Positions 34,486-43,958 are shown, counted from the first letter of the stretch. The stretch is 64,000 nt of DNA from Actinophytocola sp963826035 (GCA_963826035.1 CAWGVZ010000003.1:62001-126000), one strand, 5' to 3'. A program made the numbers and translations. Notes: generated from the letters alone by a model not told the origin.

Positions 34486-35349
34486 ATGGCGAGTACGCGC
34501 TTCGTGGTCGGGCAGTTGGTGCGTTTCGCGTGGCTCGAGACCCGGTGTTGCCTGTTCGCGCTGACCGTGTTCGCCGGGCTCGCGGCCACGAAGGTCGTGC
34601 CGCTGCCGATCGCGCGGTACGACGCGCTGCTGGTCTACTGCGTGCTCGTCACGGTGGCGTTCCGGGTGCTGGGCCCGGAGTCGACGAGAGAGCTCCTCGT
34701 CATCTGCGGCTTCCACCTGATCGGCCTCGCGTTCGAGTTCGTCAAGGTGCCGCTCGGCTCGTGGGCCTACCCGGAGGCCGCGCTCACCACCGTGCTCGGC
34801 GTGCCGCTCTACAGCGGGTTCCTGTACGCGGCGGTCGGCAGCTACGTGCTGGCCGCCTGGCGGGAGTTCGACCTGCGGGTGTCCGGCTACCGCGCCGTCG
34901 CGACCGCGGCGGTCGCGGCCGCGATCTACGTCAACCTCATCACCCACCACTGGCTGCCCGACCTGCGGTGGCCGCTCGCGGCGCTGCTGGTCGTGGTGAC
35001 CTGGGGTGCGACCGTGCACTTCACGGTCGGCCAGCACCGGTACCGGATGCCGCTGGCGCTGTCGTTCGCCCTGATCGGGTTCTTCCTGTGGGTGGCGGAG
35101 AACGTGGCCACCTACCTCGGCGCGTGGCAGTACCCCCACCAGTTGGAGGTCTGGCGGCTGGTGGACCCGGCCAAGGCGACCGCGTGGGCCATGCTGATCA
35201 GCGTCGCGTTCGTGCTGGTCGCGGCGTGGCGAGCACGAACAGACAGCTCCATCACGGGTACCGGTCGAACTCCACTTCCGTCAGCAGTGGGTCGAGGGCG
35301 TCGATGCTCAGCACCCTGGCCCCATTGGCCCCGACCACGATCCCGATGA
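34486..35349 (+). CDS. DUF817 family integral membrane protein
   Basis: 287 residues. The sequence RYDALLVYCVLVTVAFRVLG, then ELLVICGFHLIGLAFEFVKV, PLGSWAYPEAALTTVLGVPL, YSGFLYAAVGSYVLAAWREF, YVNLITHHWLPDLRWPLAAL, FALIGFFLWVAENVATYLGA and WQYPHQLEVWRLVDPAKATA follows DUF817 throughout, giving about eight membrane helices. Function unknown in the family. ATG 34486 is chosen as it directly precedes the conserved start; the upstream site is weak. Normal DUF817 proteins end near SVAFVLVAA; this frame runs about 35 further codons and overlaps the 3' end of the convergent Hsp70-fusion gene by 98 bp, so its natural stop was probably lost. Confidence 0.85.
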   Translation: MASTRFVVGQLVRFAWLETRCCLFALTVFAGLAATKVVPLPIARYDALLVYCVLVTVAFRVLGPESTRELLVICGFHLIGLAFEFVKVPLGSWAYPEAALTTVLGVPLYSGFLYAAVGSYVLAAWREFDLRVSGYRAVATAAVAAAIYVNLITHHWLPDLRWPLAALLVVVTWGATVHFTVGQHRYRMPLALSFALIGFFLWVAENVATYLGAWQYPHQLEVWRLVDPAKATAWAMLISVAFVLVAAWRARTDSSITGTGRTPLPSAVGRGRRCSAPWPHWPRPRSR

Positions 35350-38300
35350 CCTCACCGAGTTCGTCGACCACCGGCCCACCGACACAGGACGACGGGATCG
35401 TGAGTCCAATGTGGAACGAGAGAACGCCGGCCACCGGCTCGAACCGGTCGACCAGGCCGGCCACCAGCACGCCGTCCGGGCCGGGGGTCCGTACCTGGTC
35501 GCCGATCCGCACCAGCTTTGGATACCCGAAGCGCGGTGGCACGACGTCGACCGGTTCGGTCAGGCGCAGGAGCGCCAGGTCGTGATCCGGTGCGTCCGGA
35601 AGGTGGATGTGCTCCACCTGAACAGCACCAACACTGACGTCCTGTGTGGACACCTGGTCGGCGAGCCAGGTCCGGCTCGTCACCACCAGCTGTGGGGCGA
35701 TGAGGAAACCGGTGCCGGTCGGTGCTCCGGCGACCCGCACGTGGACCCGCCTGCCGGCCACCGGACCCGGACCGTCCACTTCGGACCGGCGCAGGGCTCG
35801 GTACCCCTCGGCGTCGCCGGTTTCGGCCAGGCAGCGCGCGTAGTGGCGGCGGTCGCCGGGATCGTCCGGCGGTTCGGTCAACGCCTCGAGTGCCTGCCGG
35901 TAGTCGCCCGCCGCGTAGTGGTTGCGGAACCGCAGCAGCGGGTCGGGTTCGCTGAGCGCTAGGCGCACGAGGACGGCACTCCACCGGGCGACCTTGGTGG
36001 CGAGCTCCTCCAACACGGCCATCCGGGCGGTCAGTTCCCCGGTCAGCCGCGTGGTCTCGGCGAGGTCGGTCTCGAGGTCACCGCCGGGGCGGTCGAGGTG
36101 GTCGAGCGCGCCGAGAGCGGTCTGCCGCACCGACCGCCGGGCAAGGTCGAGGTCCACCTCGGTCCGGCTCGCCGCGCTGAACATCTCGACGAGCAGCGCC
36201 CTGGTCTCGTCGTCCTCGGTGCCGGGCACGGGGCGGTGGGTGGCCTGGCGCTGCCGGAACTCCTGCCACGCCGCGGCGCTGTCATCATCCATTGTGGACT
36301 CCGCCAGGTCGCGCAGCCGCGCGCGCAGCTCCGTGACATCGCGCTGCCGTTGCTCGTTCGCCCGCTGGCGCTCGTAGCGCCGGGTCAGGTCGGCCACCTC
36401 GGCAGGTGACAGCAACGTGGTGTCGGCGATGCGGATCGAGCTGGACTTGCCGGTGCCCTGATCCCGCGCGGTGACCGACAGCACGCAGTTGGCGTCGATC
36501 TCGAAGGTGACGTCGATCTTCGGGACACCCTTCTCCGCGGGTGGGATGCCGGTCAGTTCGAACTGGCCGATCTTCGACTCCTCGTCGAGGCCGCCGTTGA
36601 GGATCTCGATGCGCACGGTGGACTGGTTGTCGGCACGCGTTGTGTAGACATCGGTGCGTGCGGTCGGGATCGTGGTGTTGCGGGGAATGAGCTCGGACAC
36701 GCTCTCCCGGTCGTCGTCGTCGCGGACCCGAATGCCCAGCGCGAGCGGGGTCACGTCGAGCAGCACCACATCGTCCAGTGACCCGGCCCGCATCGCGCCG
36801 AGCAGGGCGGCGCCGCTGGCGACCGCGGTCCTGGGGTCGGACACCATGGTCCTGGTCAGCTCGAACGCCTGCTCCACCGTCTCTCGCACCAGCGGGGAAA
36901 GCATCGGACGGCCGACCAGGACCAGGTGCTCAGGGCGGATCACGGTTGACGTCCGGAACTCGGCGCAGACCTTGCGCAGCCTGGCCAGTGGGTCGGCGAG
37001 CATCGACGCCAGTTCGTCCCGGCTCAGTTCGAGGCGCACGTCGCCCTCGCCGAAGCCCCGCAGCTCGTAGGTCGCGTGTTCCTGGGCGGACAGGTCGACC
37101 TTGAGGCTCTCCGCGGCGATCTCCAGCCGTCGCCGCGCCGCGCCGCCTGCGGGCACGCCGATTCCTCGCTGTTCGAGGCGGGTGACCAGCGCCGCGGTGA
37201 TGGCGGTGTCCATGTCCTTGCCGCCGAACTTGGTGTCACCGCCGACGTGGCGCACGTCGTAGACGTTGTCGCCGACGTCCATGAGGCTGATGTCGAGCGT
37301 GCCCGCGCCGAGGTCGACCACGACGATGGCGTCGGACAACCGCCGCTCCCGCGCGGCCGTGATGCACGCGGCGGTCGGTTCGTGGATGAGACGGACCAGG
37401 TCGACACCCGCGATCCGGCACGCGGAGTGGGTGGCGGCCTTCTGGTTGTTCGTGAAGTAGGCCGGGATCGTGACGACGACCCGTGGCCGGTTGAGCCGCA
37501 GGTCGTGGTTGCGCTCGGTCCAGGCGAGCCACTCTTCCCGCACCGCACCGAGTTCGGCGCGGGCCAGCTCGCCGACCCGTTCTCGTACCCGGTCGGCGAG
37601 GAAGGTCTCGACGAGGCCGCGGGCGTGCTGGACCAACCGGGAGGCCACCTCCTCGGGCCGGTAGGCGCGGTCGCGCACCTTGAACACCGTGCCGCGCCCC
37701 ATTCGCCGCTTGGCGGCGCCGATGTGCCCGATCAGCCATGGCACGAGGGTTTCCTCGCCGCTCAGGCCGATCAGCTCATTGCCTTCCTTGTCCAGGCTGA
37801 TGGTGGAGGCGAAATGCACCTGCCCTTTCCACGGGCAGAAGACCGGCTGCCGCGTCTCGGTGTCGTAGATCGCGGCGGCGCAGGTGGTGGTGCCGAGGTC
37901 GAAGCCCCAGATGTCGCTGTACCGCTTGTCGACGTCGGTCCTGGCGCGGGCGACCCACGCCTGAGCGCGTTGCTCGAACTGGCGACGTTCCCGCGCGCCG
38001 AGTGCGTCGAGCGCGTCGTCGACCTCCTGGGCGCGATGGCGCGGCACCAGACCGTCCGCCACGAGCTCGCGCAGTGTCCCGACGGCCGCTGAGCCGGGAC
38101 CGGTGGCCGCGATCGCCGCCAGACAGTGCGTCACCAGGTCGTCATGGTCGCCGGTCCTGCGCAGGCAGTCGACCAGTCGGCCATCCTCGGCGGCGGTGCC
38201 GCCGAGCGCGCGGACCAGGCACGCCGCCGCGGCCGCGAACTCACCGGCCGTCAGGTACCGGGAGACAGCGGATTCCCACTGCCCGGCCCGCTCGTACAGC

Positions 38301-39625
38301 CGAGCCGCGCCTGCCGCGTCGCCACCCGCGGCCGCGGCCGCGGCGCGCGCGGCCACCGCGTCGGGGGTGTCGTCGTCGCGCAGCACCCGGACCGCCTCGC
38401 CGAACTGCCCGGCACGGAGGAAGAGCTGGTTGGCGCGGAAGAACTCGCCACCGTCCTCGGCGCGCCGGGCCGCGGTACCGAGTTCACCGGCCGCCTCCTC
38501 GAACCGGCTCCAGTCCCGGTACACCGCCCGTGAATCGTCCCCGCTCCGGAGCGACTCACCGAAATGCCGCCGGGTCGCACCGACCAGAGAAGCACGCAAC
38601 TCGGCCATCTCCGCCCGCCGTTCGACCTCCCCCGCCTCATCCAGCCGTGCGACAACGCTCTGTACCCGCCGGGCCGCCTCGGTGAACTCCTGCCGCTCGA
38701 TCAATACGAGCACGCCGTCTCGGCATCGGTCCGCGAGCGCGCCGAGCCGCTCGGCCCGGTCCACCGGACAGGTCGAGAACGCCTCGAAGAACTGACCGAG
38801 TTCCTCGTGACACCGGCTGACCTCGGCCTGCCGCCCGAGCTCCTCGTAACAGGACAACGCCTCGGCGAACCGCCCGGCGGCGAACATCAACCCGGCCAGG
38901 CGCTCGACCAGCGCCGCGACCGACTCGCCCGCCCGCTCCCTGGCCAGCGCCACCCCGGCCACGGCGTCGTCGACGTCCGCGCTCCGCAGGCAACAGTCCA
39001 CCGCCCGCCGCACCTGATCGTGCGTCCCGGCCAGCCGCACGGCGGCAGCACCGTGGCCGAGGAAACAGCGCACATCGAACAGGTCGGGCACGAGCCCGGC
39101 GGGCAGGTGCGCGAAGAACGGTCGCCACACCCGCTCATCCGCGTCGAACGACCGGCGAACGACGTACCCGCCCAGCACCTCGGTCACCGTCGGGACGTCG
39201 AGCATTCCCCGTGCGTGGAACCGACCGAGCCAGGTGATGACGATGTCGGCATCGCCGTCGGCCGCCATCAGCTCAGCCAGCCGGGCACGGGCCCTCAGCT
39301 GTGCCTCCACGAGCCCCGGTCGGCCGGCCACCTCGAAGACGACACTGGCGACATGCCGGTCGGCATGTTCGGCCAGACCGGCCAGCCATCCCGCGTCGGC
39401 AGCGGAGAACGGGTAGTCCTCGCCCGGTACCCGCGCATCGTAGAGCCGGACAAGCTCCTCGGCTCGCGCCGTGTCCACCCGCAGGGCCAGCCGCAGTACA
39501 CGCCCGTAGTCACGAGCGACCTGTCTCCCCACCACCCCGCCGAACCCGGCGGCCAGCCGGTCCGCCGCTCGCGACAGCCGCCGCTCCACACCACCGGCCA
39601 GCCAGTCACGCAGCAGTTCGAGCAT
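35252..39625 (-). CDS. TPR - Hsp70 - pseudo-trypsin fusion protein
   Basis: 1457 residues. About 1-550: helical repeats of TPR type (GRFAEALSCYEELGRQAEVS, AARLYERAGQWESAVSRYLT). About 565-1110: an Hsp70 module with WGFDLGTTTCAAAIYDTETR (phosphate 1), RPRVVVTIPAYFTNNQKAAT, VVDLGAGTLDISLMDVGDN (phosphate 2), VLVGRPMLSPLVRETVEQAF and a beta-rich substrate domain (NTTIPTARTDVYTTRADNQS, GIPPAEKGVPKIDVTFEID). About 1280-1457: a trypsin/HtrA-like domain (GTGFLIAPQLVVTSRTWLAD, HDLALLRLTEP, SSCVGGPVVDELGEVIGIVV). There the usual catalytic His (VVTxxH) reads VVTSRT and the usual GxSGGP reads SCVGGP, so His and Ser are both lost while the Asp remains. No signal peptide or membrane helix. ATG 39625 precedes a natural start. 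Role unknown; a chaperone-type scaffold or sensor is my inference. Confidence 0.85.
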   Translation of the reverse strand: MLELLRDWLAGGVERRLSRAADRLAAGFGGVVGRQVARDYGRVLRLALRVDTARAEELVRLYDARVPGEDYPFSAADAGWLAGLAEHADRHVASVVFEVAGRPGLVEAQLRARARLAELMAADGDADIVITWLGRFHARGMLDVPTVTEVLGGYVVRRSFDADERVWRPFFAHLPAGLVPDLFDVRCFLGHGAAAVRLAGTHDQVRRAVDCCLRSADVDDAVAGVALARERAGESVAALVERLAGLMFAAGRFAEALSCYEELGRQAEVSRCHEELGQFFEAFSTCPVDRAERLGALADRCRDGVLVLIERQEFTEAARRVQSVVARLDEAGEVERRAEMAELRASLVGATRRHFGESLRSGDDSRAVYRDWSRFEEAAGELGTAARRAEDGGEFFRANQLFLRAGQFGEAVRVLRDDDTPDAVAARAAAAAAGGDAAGAARLYERAGQWESAVSRYLTAGEFAAAAACLVRALGGTAAEDGRLVDCLRRTGDHDDLVTHCLAAIAATGPGSAAVGTLRELVADGLVPRHRAQEVDDALDALGARERRQFEQRAQAWVARARTDVDKRYSDIWGFDLGTTTCAAAIYDTETRQPVFCPWKGQVHFASTISLDKEGNELIGLSGEETLVPWLIGHIGAAKRRMGRGTVFKVRDRAYRPEEVASRLVQHARGLVETFLADRVRERVGELARAELGAVREEWLAWTERNHDLRLNRPRVVVTIPAYFTNNQKAATHSACRIAGVDLVRLIHEPTAACITAARERRLSDAIVVVDLGAGTLDISLMDVGDNVYDVRHVGGDTKFGGKDMDTAITAALVTRLEQRGIGVPAGGAARRRLEIAAESLKVDLSAQEHATYELRGFGEGDVRLELSRDELASMLADPLARLRKVCAEFRTSTVIRPEHLVLVGRPMLSPLVRETVEQAFELTRTMVSDPRTAVASGAALLGAMRAGSLDDVVLLDVTPLALGIRVRDDDDRESVSELIPRNTTIPTARTDVYTTRADNQSTVRIEILNGGLDEESKIGQFELTGIPPAEKGVPKIDVTFEIDANCVLSVTARDQGTGKSSSIRIADTTLLSPAEVADLTRRYERQRANEQRQRDVTELRARLRDLAESTMDDDSAAAWQEFRQRQATHRPVPGTEDDETRALLVEMFSAASRTEVDLDLARRSVRQTALGALDHLDRPGGDLETDLAETTRLTGELTARMAVLEELATKVARWSAVLVRLALSEPDPLLRFRNHYAAGDYRQALEALTEPPDDPGDRRHYARCLAETGDAEGYRALRRSEVDGPGPVAGRRVHVRVAGAPTGTGFLIAPQLVVTSRTWLADQVSTQDVSVGAVQVEHIHLPDAPDHDLALLRLTEPVDVVPPRFGYPKLVRIGDQVRTPGPDGVLVAGLVDRFEPVAGVLSFHIGLTIPSSCVGGPVVDELGEVIGIVVGANGARVLSIDALDPLLTEVEFDRYP

Positions 39626-39737
39626 CTGTGTCTCACGTTTCCCTGTACCCCGGCCGTCCGCCAGAAGGTACCAACACAGACCGTCCGAGCAGCCGAATGA
39701 CACTGTGCTGCCACGCCGATCGCGCGCGGCGAGAGCT

Positions 39738-39931
39738 TAGTGGTCGGCGCCGGAAGTCCTTCCAGGTCTCGACGGCCCAGCTTCCCGCTGGACGCACGGC
39801 CGAAAGGCCCGAGTACAACCCGGTACGAGACGATGGTCGCTCCGCAAGCTCCGCTCCGCGACCTTCCGGCCGCACGCCCAGCGAAAACCTGGGTCCGCCG
39901 ATACCCACGAAGGACTTCCAGCGCCGACCAC
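39738..39931. mobile_element. MITE-like element with 23-bp inverted repeats
   Basis: GTGGTCGGCGCCGGAAGTCC (39738-39757, continuing TTC) is repeated inverted at 39909-39931 with one mismatch. The two ends enclose 194 bp with no coding capacity of its own. It ends exactly at the stop codon of the 39932-41518 gene and fills most of the gap to the Hsp70-fusion gene. Confidence 0.65.
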
Positions 39932-41518
39932 CTAGGCAAGCGCCGACCAGTGGCCGAGCCAGTACTCGCGCCACGCGACCGTCACGCCCAGCACGTTCGC
40001 GCCCATCTTGCTCGAGTCGAGGTGGCTCTTCCACGCGTCCTCCAGTCCTACGCACAGCCGCGACGGCGGTGACTCCACCGACTGCTGAGGAAACATGTCG
40101 AGGACCAGCCGGTACGGAACGGAGATCTTTCCCTTGCCGCGCAGGACGGAATTCCCGACGTCCCGGCAGATCAGGTACTCCACCGTCGGCTCGATGTGGG
40201 TGTCCGCCGGTAGCGAGCGGTTCTCGCGCAACAGCGTGTTCCAGGCGCTCAACAACGCGTCGATCGGGGTGACTATGCCCTCGGCGTGACGTGTCATCTG
40301 CCACGACACCCACAGGGCCATCCGCCGCTCTTTTCTGGTCGGTGTGTACCGCAGCATCGGACCGGCGAGAGTCTGGTAGTCACCGGCTTTGGCGAGGAGG
40401 TTCGCGGCACGGTCGTTGTCGGCGTTCGGTTCCTTACCGAGGAAGTGGGTCAGCAACTTGCCGAAGTGGTCGAGAGGGGTCTCGCCGCCGCTGTGGGCGA
40501 GCTTGCTGTGGGGGAACACTCGCCCACTGGCGACGGATTCCGGGAACGCGAGTTGGAGGTGCACGAAGGCGAGATCGTCGAGTGCGGTGATGGAGCAGCC
40601 AATAATGCCTACCTGTTCGAACTGCTGCAGGTAGGAGACGATCGCGTGCGTCGAGCCCACCCGTGCCGGACCGACGAACGTCACCGGGAAGACATGGCTG
40701 ATCCGCTCGGTGAAGCCGGACACCCAACCCGTGTGCAGCTTTTCATCGCTGTTCGCCCTGGCCCGGATGCCGAACCAGTTTCCGACCTGGTGGCCGGGCC
40801 GGCTGTCGGCCAGCCACATGCGATATCCGTGTTCCTCGCAGTACTGCTCGAGGCGGCCGACGAGCTTGATGCGCAGTTCGACACTCGGCCTGTCCAAGGC
40901 GATCGAGAACCGGACCGACAGAGACGATGACGGCGGCAGCTTCCGGTTGCCCGCCGGTTCGACGTTCGACTCGACTGGTCGCTGCACCGGACTTTGGACC
41001 GAGAGCAGTGGCGCCTCCCCCAGCTCTGATGCCACACCGGTGATCTCGGCGATGACATCCTTGACCACCAGTGCCCGCGACATGGTGGCGGCCTTGGGCT
41101 CGTCCGCGATCGCGATGATTCCCTCGAGTCGGTGGGCGGACTCGTACAGAAAAGTCAGGTTCGGTCGCGCGACGCCGCGGAAGTGGAACCCGCTCTCGTC
41201 GGAGCTGAACTGCACGCTGGGATCCGACCCGCTGCCCTGGTCTCGATAACGCTGGGACGCCGGCATGTCGCCGAGCCGGGTGCCGACGACGAGGCCGGCG
41301 CCGTTCGCGCCCGACGTCATGGTCTCGAGGAAACTCGATGGATGCTTCTCGCGCTGGAGTAGCGCCAGCAGCTGCCCTGGGCGGTCCGCCACATGGTGTA
41401 CCTCGAACGCCACTTCGGTAAAAGGCTGGCGCAGCAGGTTGTAACCACTTCTGGCCAGCTCCGACAGCGTGCGGACGGACGGTGGCCGGCTGAGACCGGT
41501 GCTGTGCTGGATGGTCAT
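39932..41518 (-). CDS. Protein of unknown family (528 residues), coupled to upstream membrane protein
   Basis: Soluble-looking protein beginning MTIQHSTGLSRPPSVRTLSE. No domain recognised. Segments such as SVRFSIALDRPSVELRIKLV, VFPVTFVGPARVGSTHAIVS and DLAFVHLQLAFPESVASGRV suggest alternating beta strands. A helical C-terminal third contains RKERRMALWVSWQMTRHAEG and HIEPTVEYLICRDVGNSVLR. ATG 41518 overlaps the upstream stop as ATGA, so the two proteins are made in step and probably form a complex. Composition and codon use are like a normal resident gene. Confidence 0.7.
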   Translation of the reverse strand: MTIQHSTGLSRPPSVRTLSELARSGYNLLRQPFTEVAFEVHHVADRPGQLLALLQREKHPSSFLETMTSGANGAGLVVGTRLGDMPASQRYRDQGSGSDPSVQFSSDESGFHFRGVARPNLTFLYESAHRLEGIIAIADEPKAATMSRALVVKDVIAEITGVASELGEAPLLSVQSPVQRPVESNVEPAGNRKLPPSSSLSVRFSIALDRPSVELRIKLVGRLEQYCEEHGYRMWLADSRPGHQVGNWFGIRARANSDEKLHTGWVSGFTERISHVFPVTFVGPARVGSTHAIVSYLQQFEQVGIIGCSITALDDLAFVHLQLAFPESVASGRVFPHSKLAHSGGETPLDHFGKLLTHFLGKEPNADNDRAANLLAKAGDYQTLAGPMLRYTPTRKERRMALWVSWQMTRHAEGIVTPIDALLSAWNTLLRENRSLPADTHIEPTVEYLICRDVGNSVLRGKGKISVPYRLVLDMFPQQSVESPPSRLCVGLEDAWKSHLDSSKMGANVLGVTVAWREYWLGHWSALA

Positions 41519-43527
41519 GACGCCCGCCACGAGAAGACCACGTCCGGGGCAACCCGCTTGCGCGGTGTGAAGCCGGGACTGACCCATTCCGGGGCGCGCA
41601 TCGACCGGAGGTGCTCATCGGTACTGCGCTGACGATCCAGGCGCCGCGCGAGCCAGGCTCTCAGGTCGGGAATGACGATCGTGATCCCCGACGTGATCGA
41701 GACGACGAAGGTGATGAAGGAGACAACGACCAGAACCTCGCCGGGCACACCGGTCGCGATAGCCGCGGCCATGAGCGCCATGACGATGATGCAGGACTGT
41801 GCCGCCATCCTCGGCGCCGCGCGAAGATACCCGGTGATCGACTGGCGCTCGGGCAGGGCCAGCCGGGTGTAGAGGAAACCGGGCACCAGAAGCAACACGG
41901 CGATGATCGCGTCCCGGTCCTTGATGTCGTGCAGCATCCCGCCGACCCCGAGGGTGTACGGCCACGGCCGGCCGGTCAGGAACCACATCACCGAATGAGC
42001 GATCGCCATGACCGATAGCGCATACCAGAACACGCTTCGGGGGCCGGCGGCGGTCGTGTCTCGGAGTGTCAGGCCGGCGCGGATCTCGATCTGCGCTCCC
42101 TCGACGCCGCGATGACTCCGGCGTCGCCAGTAGACGTGGGCCCGGCTCGTCGTCGGATCGTTCTCCAGGGACAGGTCATCGGACAGCTGCGTTTTCTTGA
42201 GCTCGCCGGCCGCGGCCGCGAACTTCGCCGGGGTGACCAGCGGATGCTGGAGGATGGAATTGTCGGCGTGGCCGTCCGGCGTCTCGGTCGCCTCCCCGGA
42301 GACCGCCGCCCAACAGAGATCCGCGGCCGCGGGCACCTGCGAGTAGTCGAAGCGGAACCCCGCCTGCTCGGCATCCCACCGGCGCCGCCTGATCAGCTCG
42401 GACAGCTTTCGCAAGGTGGTCTGGGTCTCGAGTTCCAGCAGCTTCGTGGGCTGCGTCCTGGCCGCTGGATCGGTGTTCTTGCGCTTCAGTTGGGATGCCA
42501 ACGTCTCGAGATCCGCGGTGATCTGGTCGGCATCGGATTTGTCAGCGTCGGTGGTCAGATACATTCGCTCTATCTTGATGCCGTCATCGACGTCGAAGAC
42601 GAGGTGGTACGAGCGCAGACTCGCCGGTATCTGTCCACGATACTCGATCTGATACCCACGGGTGTTCGCCCGGACCATTTTTCTCAGTGAACTTGGCCTG
42701 CTGTCGTGATCTATGACGTGCACCGGTGAGTCATAGGTCAGCAGGTGCTCGTCGAACTCGTTGTCCAGGGCCACGACCAGCAGATAATCGTTGATCGCGA
42801 TGTCCAGCAATCGGTTGAAGTCCTCGAGGAGGTTTCGGTAGCGTCCGTTCTCGTCGAGGATGTCGAGTGCGTGCCGACGCCACTTGGCGCCCGTGCCCTC
42901 GATCGCGGTTGAGGTGGACATGTGGTCATAGGGCCAGTCCGGCTGGCTCCGGTCGGTCAACAGGGTGAGCAGCCCCCACTGGATCAACCAGCGCGACTCG
43001 TGGTGGCGCTGCAGCAGGTCGTTCAGCGGCGACTTGCTGCGCGCGTCCTGGTGACTCATGAGGATGCTGCGCAACAACCGGTACAGCCCGGACGCCAGGA
43101 GTCGAGAAGTCTCGTACTGGGTCAGTCGCGGTAGTTTCTGACCACCCGCGTCGACGACGTCGACGGGAGCGACGCTCTGTCGCGATATGCGGGCAACCGG
43201 CACCCATAACGTCGATTTCTTCGTCTCCGCCACGAGCGGGTCCGACGCCCCGGACTGCTCGTGACTCATGAATGTGTGACAGAGTGCCGCAGCCTGCCGT
43301 TGCCCCTCGTCGAGCATACGCAGATTGATGTCCACTTCCATTGTTCGGCGCGCGGCCTTGTGCTCGAAGACGGTGAACCTCTCGGTCAGCCGGCGCACGT
43401 GATTCAACCGAAGTGTGGTGTCGAGAAAGGACAGTCCAAGGGCGGCGCCGTCCAGTGAGAGCCTGGCTGGCGCACCCGGAACCGGGATGGTCTGGATGGC
43501 TTCGCGCAGCGAGTCTATTCCCCTCAT
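41515..43527 (-). CDS. Protein of unknown family with C-terminal four-helix membrane domain (670 residues)
   Basis: A large cytoplasmic N-terminal part (about 1-490) has no recognised domain. It includes NHVRRLTERFTVFEHKAARR, MEVDINLRMLDEGQRQAAAL, NDYLLVVALDNEFDEHLLTY and SLRSYHLVFDVDDGIKIERM. A region rich in basic helices (LRKLSELIRRRRWDAEQAGF) precedes four membrane segments at about 505-625: VFWYALSVMAIAHSVMWFLT, AIIAVLLLVPGFLYTRLALP, QSCIIVMALMAAAIATG, VLVVVSFITFVVSITSGITI. A short basic tail follows. ATG 43527 is preferred (GGGAG six bases upstream); ATG 43548 is possible. First gene of a pair with 39932-41518. Confidence 0.7.
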   Translation of the reverse strand: MRGIDSLREAIQTIPVPGAPARLSLDGAALGLSFLDTTLRLNHVRRLTERFTVFEHKAARRTMEVDINLRMLDEGQRQAAALCHTFMSHEQSGASDPLVAETKKSTLWVPVARISRQSVAPVDVVDAGGQKLPRLTQYETSRLLASGLYRLLRSILMSHQDARSKSPLNDLLQRHHESRWLIQWGLLTLLTDRSQPDWPYDHMSTSTAIEGTGAKWRRHALDILDENGRYRNLLEDFNRLLDIAINDYLLVVALDNEFDEHLLTYDSPVHVIDHDSRPSSLRKMVRANTRGYQIEYRGQIPASLRSYHLVFDVDDGIKIERMYLTTDADKSDADQITADLETLASQLKRKNTDPAARTQPTKLLELETQTTLRKLSELIRRRRWDAEQAGFRFDYSQVPAAADLCWAAVSGEATETPDGHADNSILQHPLVTPAKFAAAAGELKKTQLSDDLSLENDPTTSRAHVYWRRRSHRGVEGAQIEIRAGLTLRDTTAAGPRSVFWYALSVMAIAHSVMWFLTGRPWPYTLGVGGMLHDIKDRDAIIAVLLLVPGFLYTRLALPERQSITGYLRAAPRMAAQSCIIVMALMAAAIATGVPGEVLVVVSFITFVVSITSGITIVIPDLRAWLARRLDRQRSTDEHLRSMRAPEWVSPGFTPRKRVAPDVVFSWRAS

Positions 43528-43603
43528 TGATGGCTCCCAGTCGCCCATGAATCATTGCCCGACCCGCTACTAGATCGCGGTGGGTTAACGGAGAGTTACA
43601 ACG

Positions 43604-43921
43604 GTGCAGGGTGTTCGCACGAGTGCCGACATTCCATCACGGAGCGTAGCCGCCGATGCGGTGCGGCGAGGTCGGCCGCAGCGACCGCTACTGGACCTCG
43701 ACCTGACCAGGTGGGCCCATCTCATCGCAGCCGACCCGCACAACGCCGCCACCACCGTCCTCGACGCCATCACGAACAGCGACCCCGACCACGCCGAGGT
43801 CCACCTCGACCCGACACCGACACCCATCCCGGCACCACCGATCGACCAGGCGACGATCGCCCGCCACGTCGAGTTCTTCGTCCGCAGCGGCTTCCTCACC
43901 CCACCGCCACAACACTCCTGA
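43604..43921 (+). CDS. Small hypothetical gene, possibly a fragment
   Basis: 105 residues from GTG 43604 (GGAGAG 8 bp upstream). The middle, LTRWAHLIAADPHNAATTVL, and the end, IDQATIARHVEFFVRSGFL, look a little like the C-terminal part of NitT/TauT-type substrate-binding proteins, but the match is too slight to rely on. The third-position G/C bias supports translation. It is divergent from the unknown two-gene operon. Confidence 0.35.
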   Translation: MQGVRTSADIPSRSVAADAVRRGRPQRPLLDLDLTRWAHLIAADPHNAATTVLDAITNSDPDHAEVHLDPTPTPIPAPPIDQATIARHVEFFVRSGFLTPPPQHS

Positions 43922-43942
43922 CCGCACCCCGGTCCGACTTTT

Positions 43943-43958
43943 ACGAAACCTTGACGCC
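43943..43958 (+). promoter_or_regulatory. Candidate KdpE-type site before the APC permease gene
   Basis: ACGAAACCTTGACGCC, preceded by TTTT, lies 83 bp before the permease ATG. Two close variants occur upstream of the kdp operon at 55074 and 55106. An OmpR-type site is plausible, but KdpE binding is inferred only from this shared motif. Confidence 0.5.
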
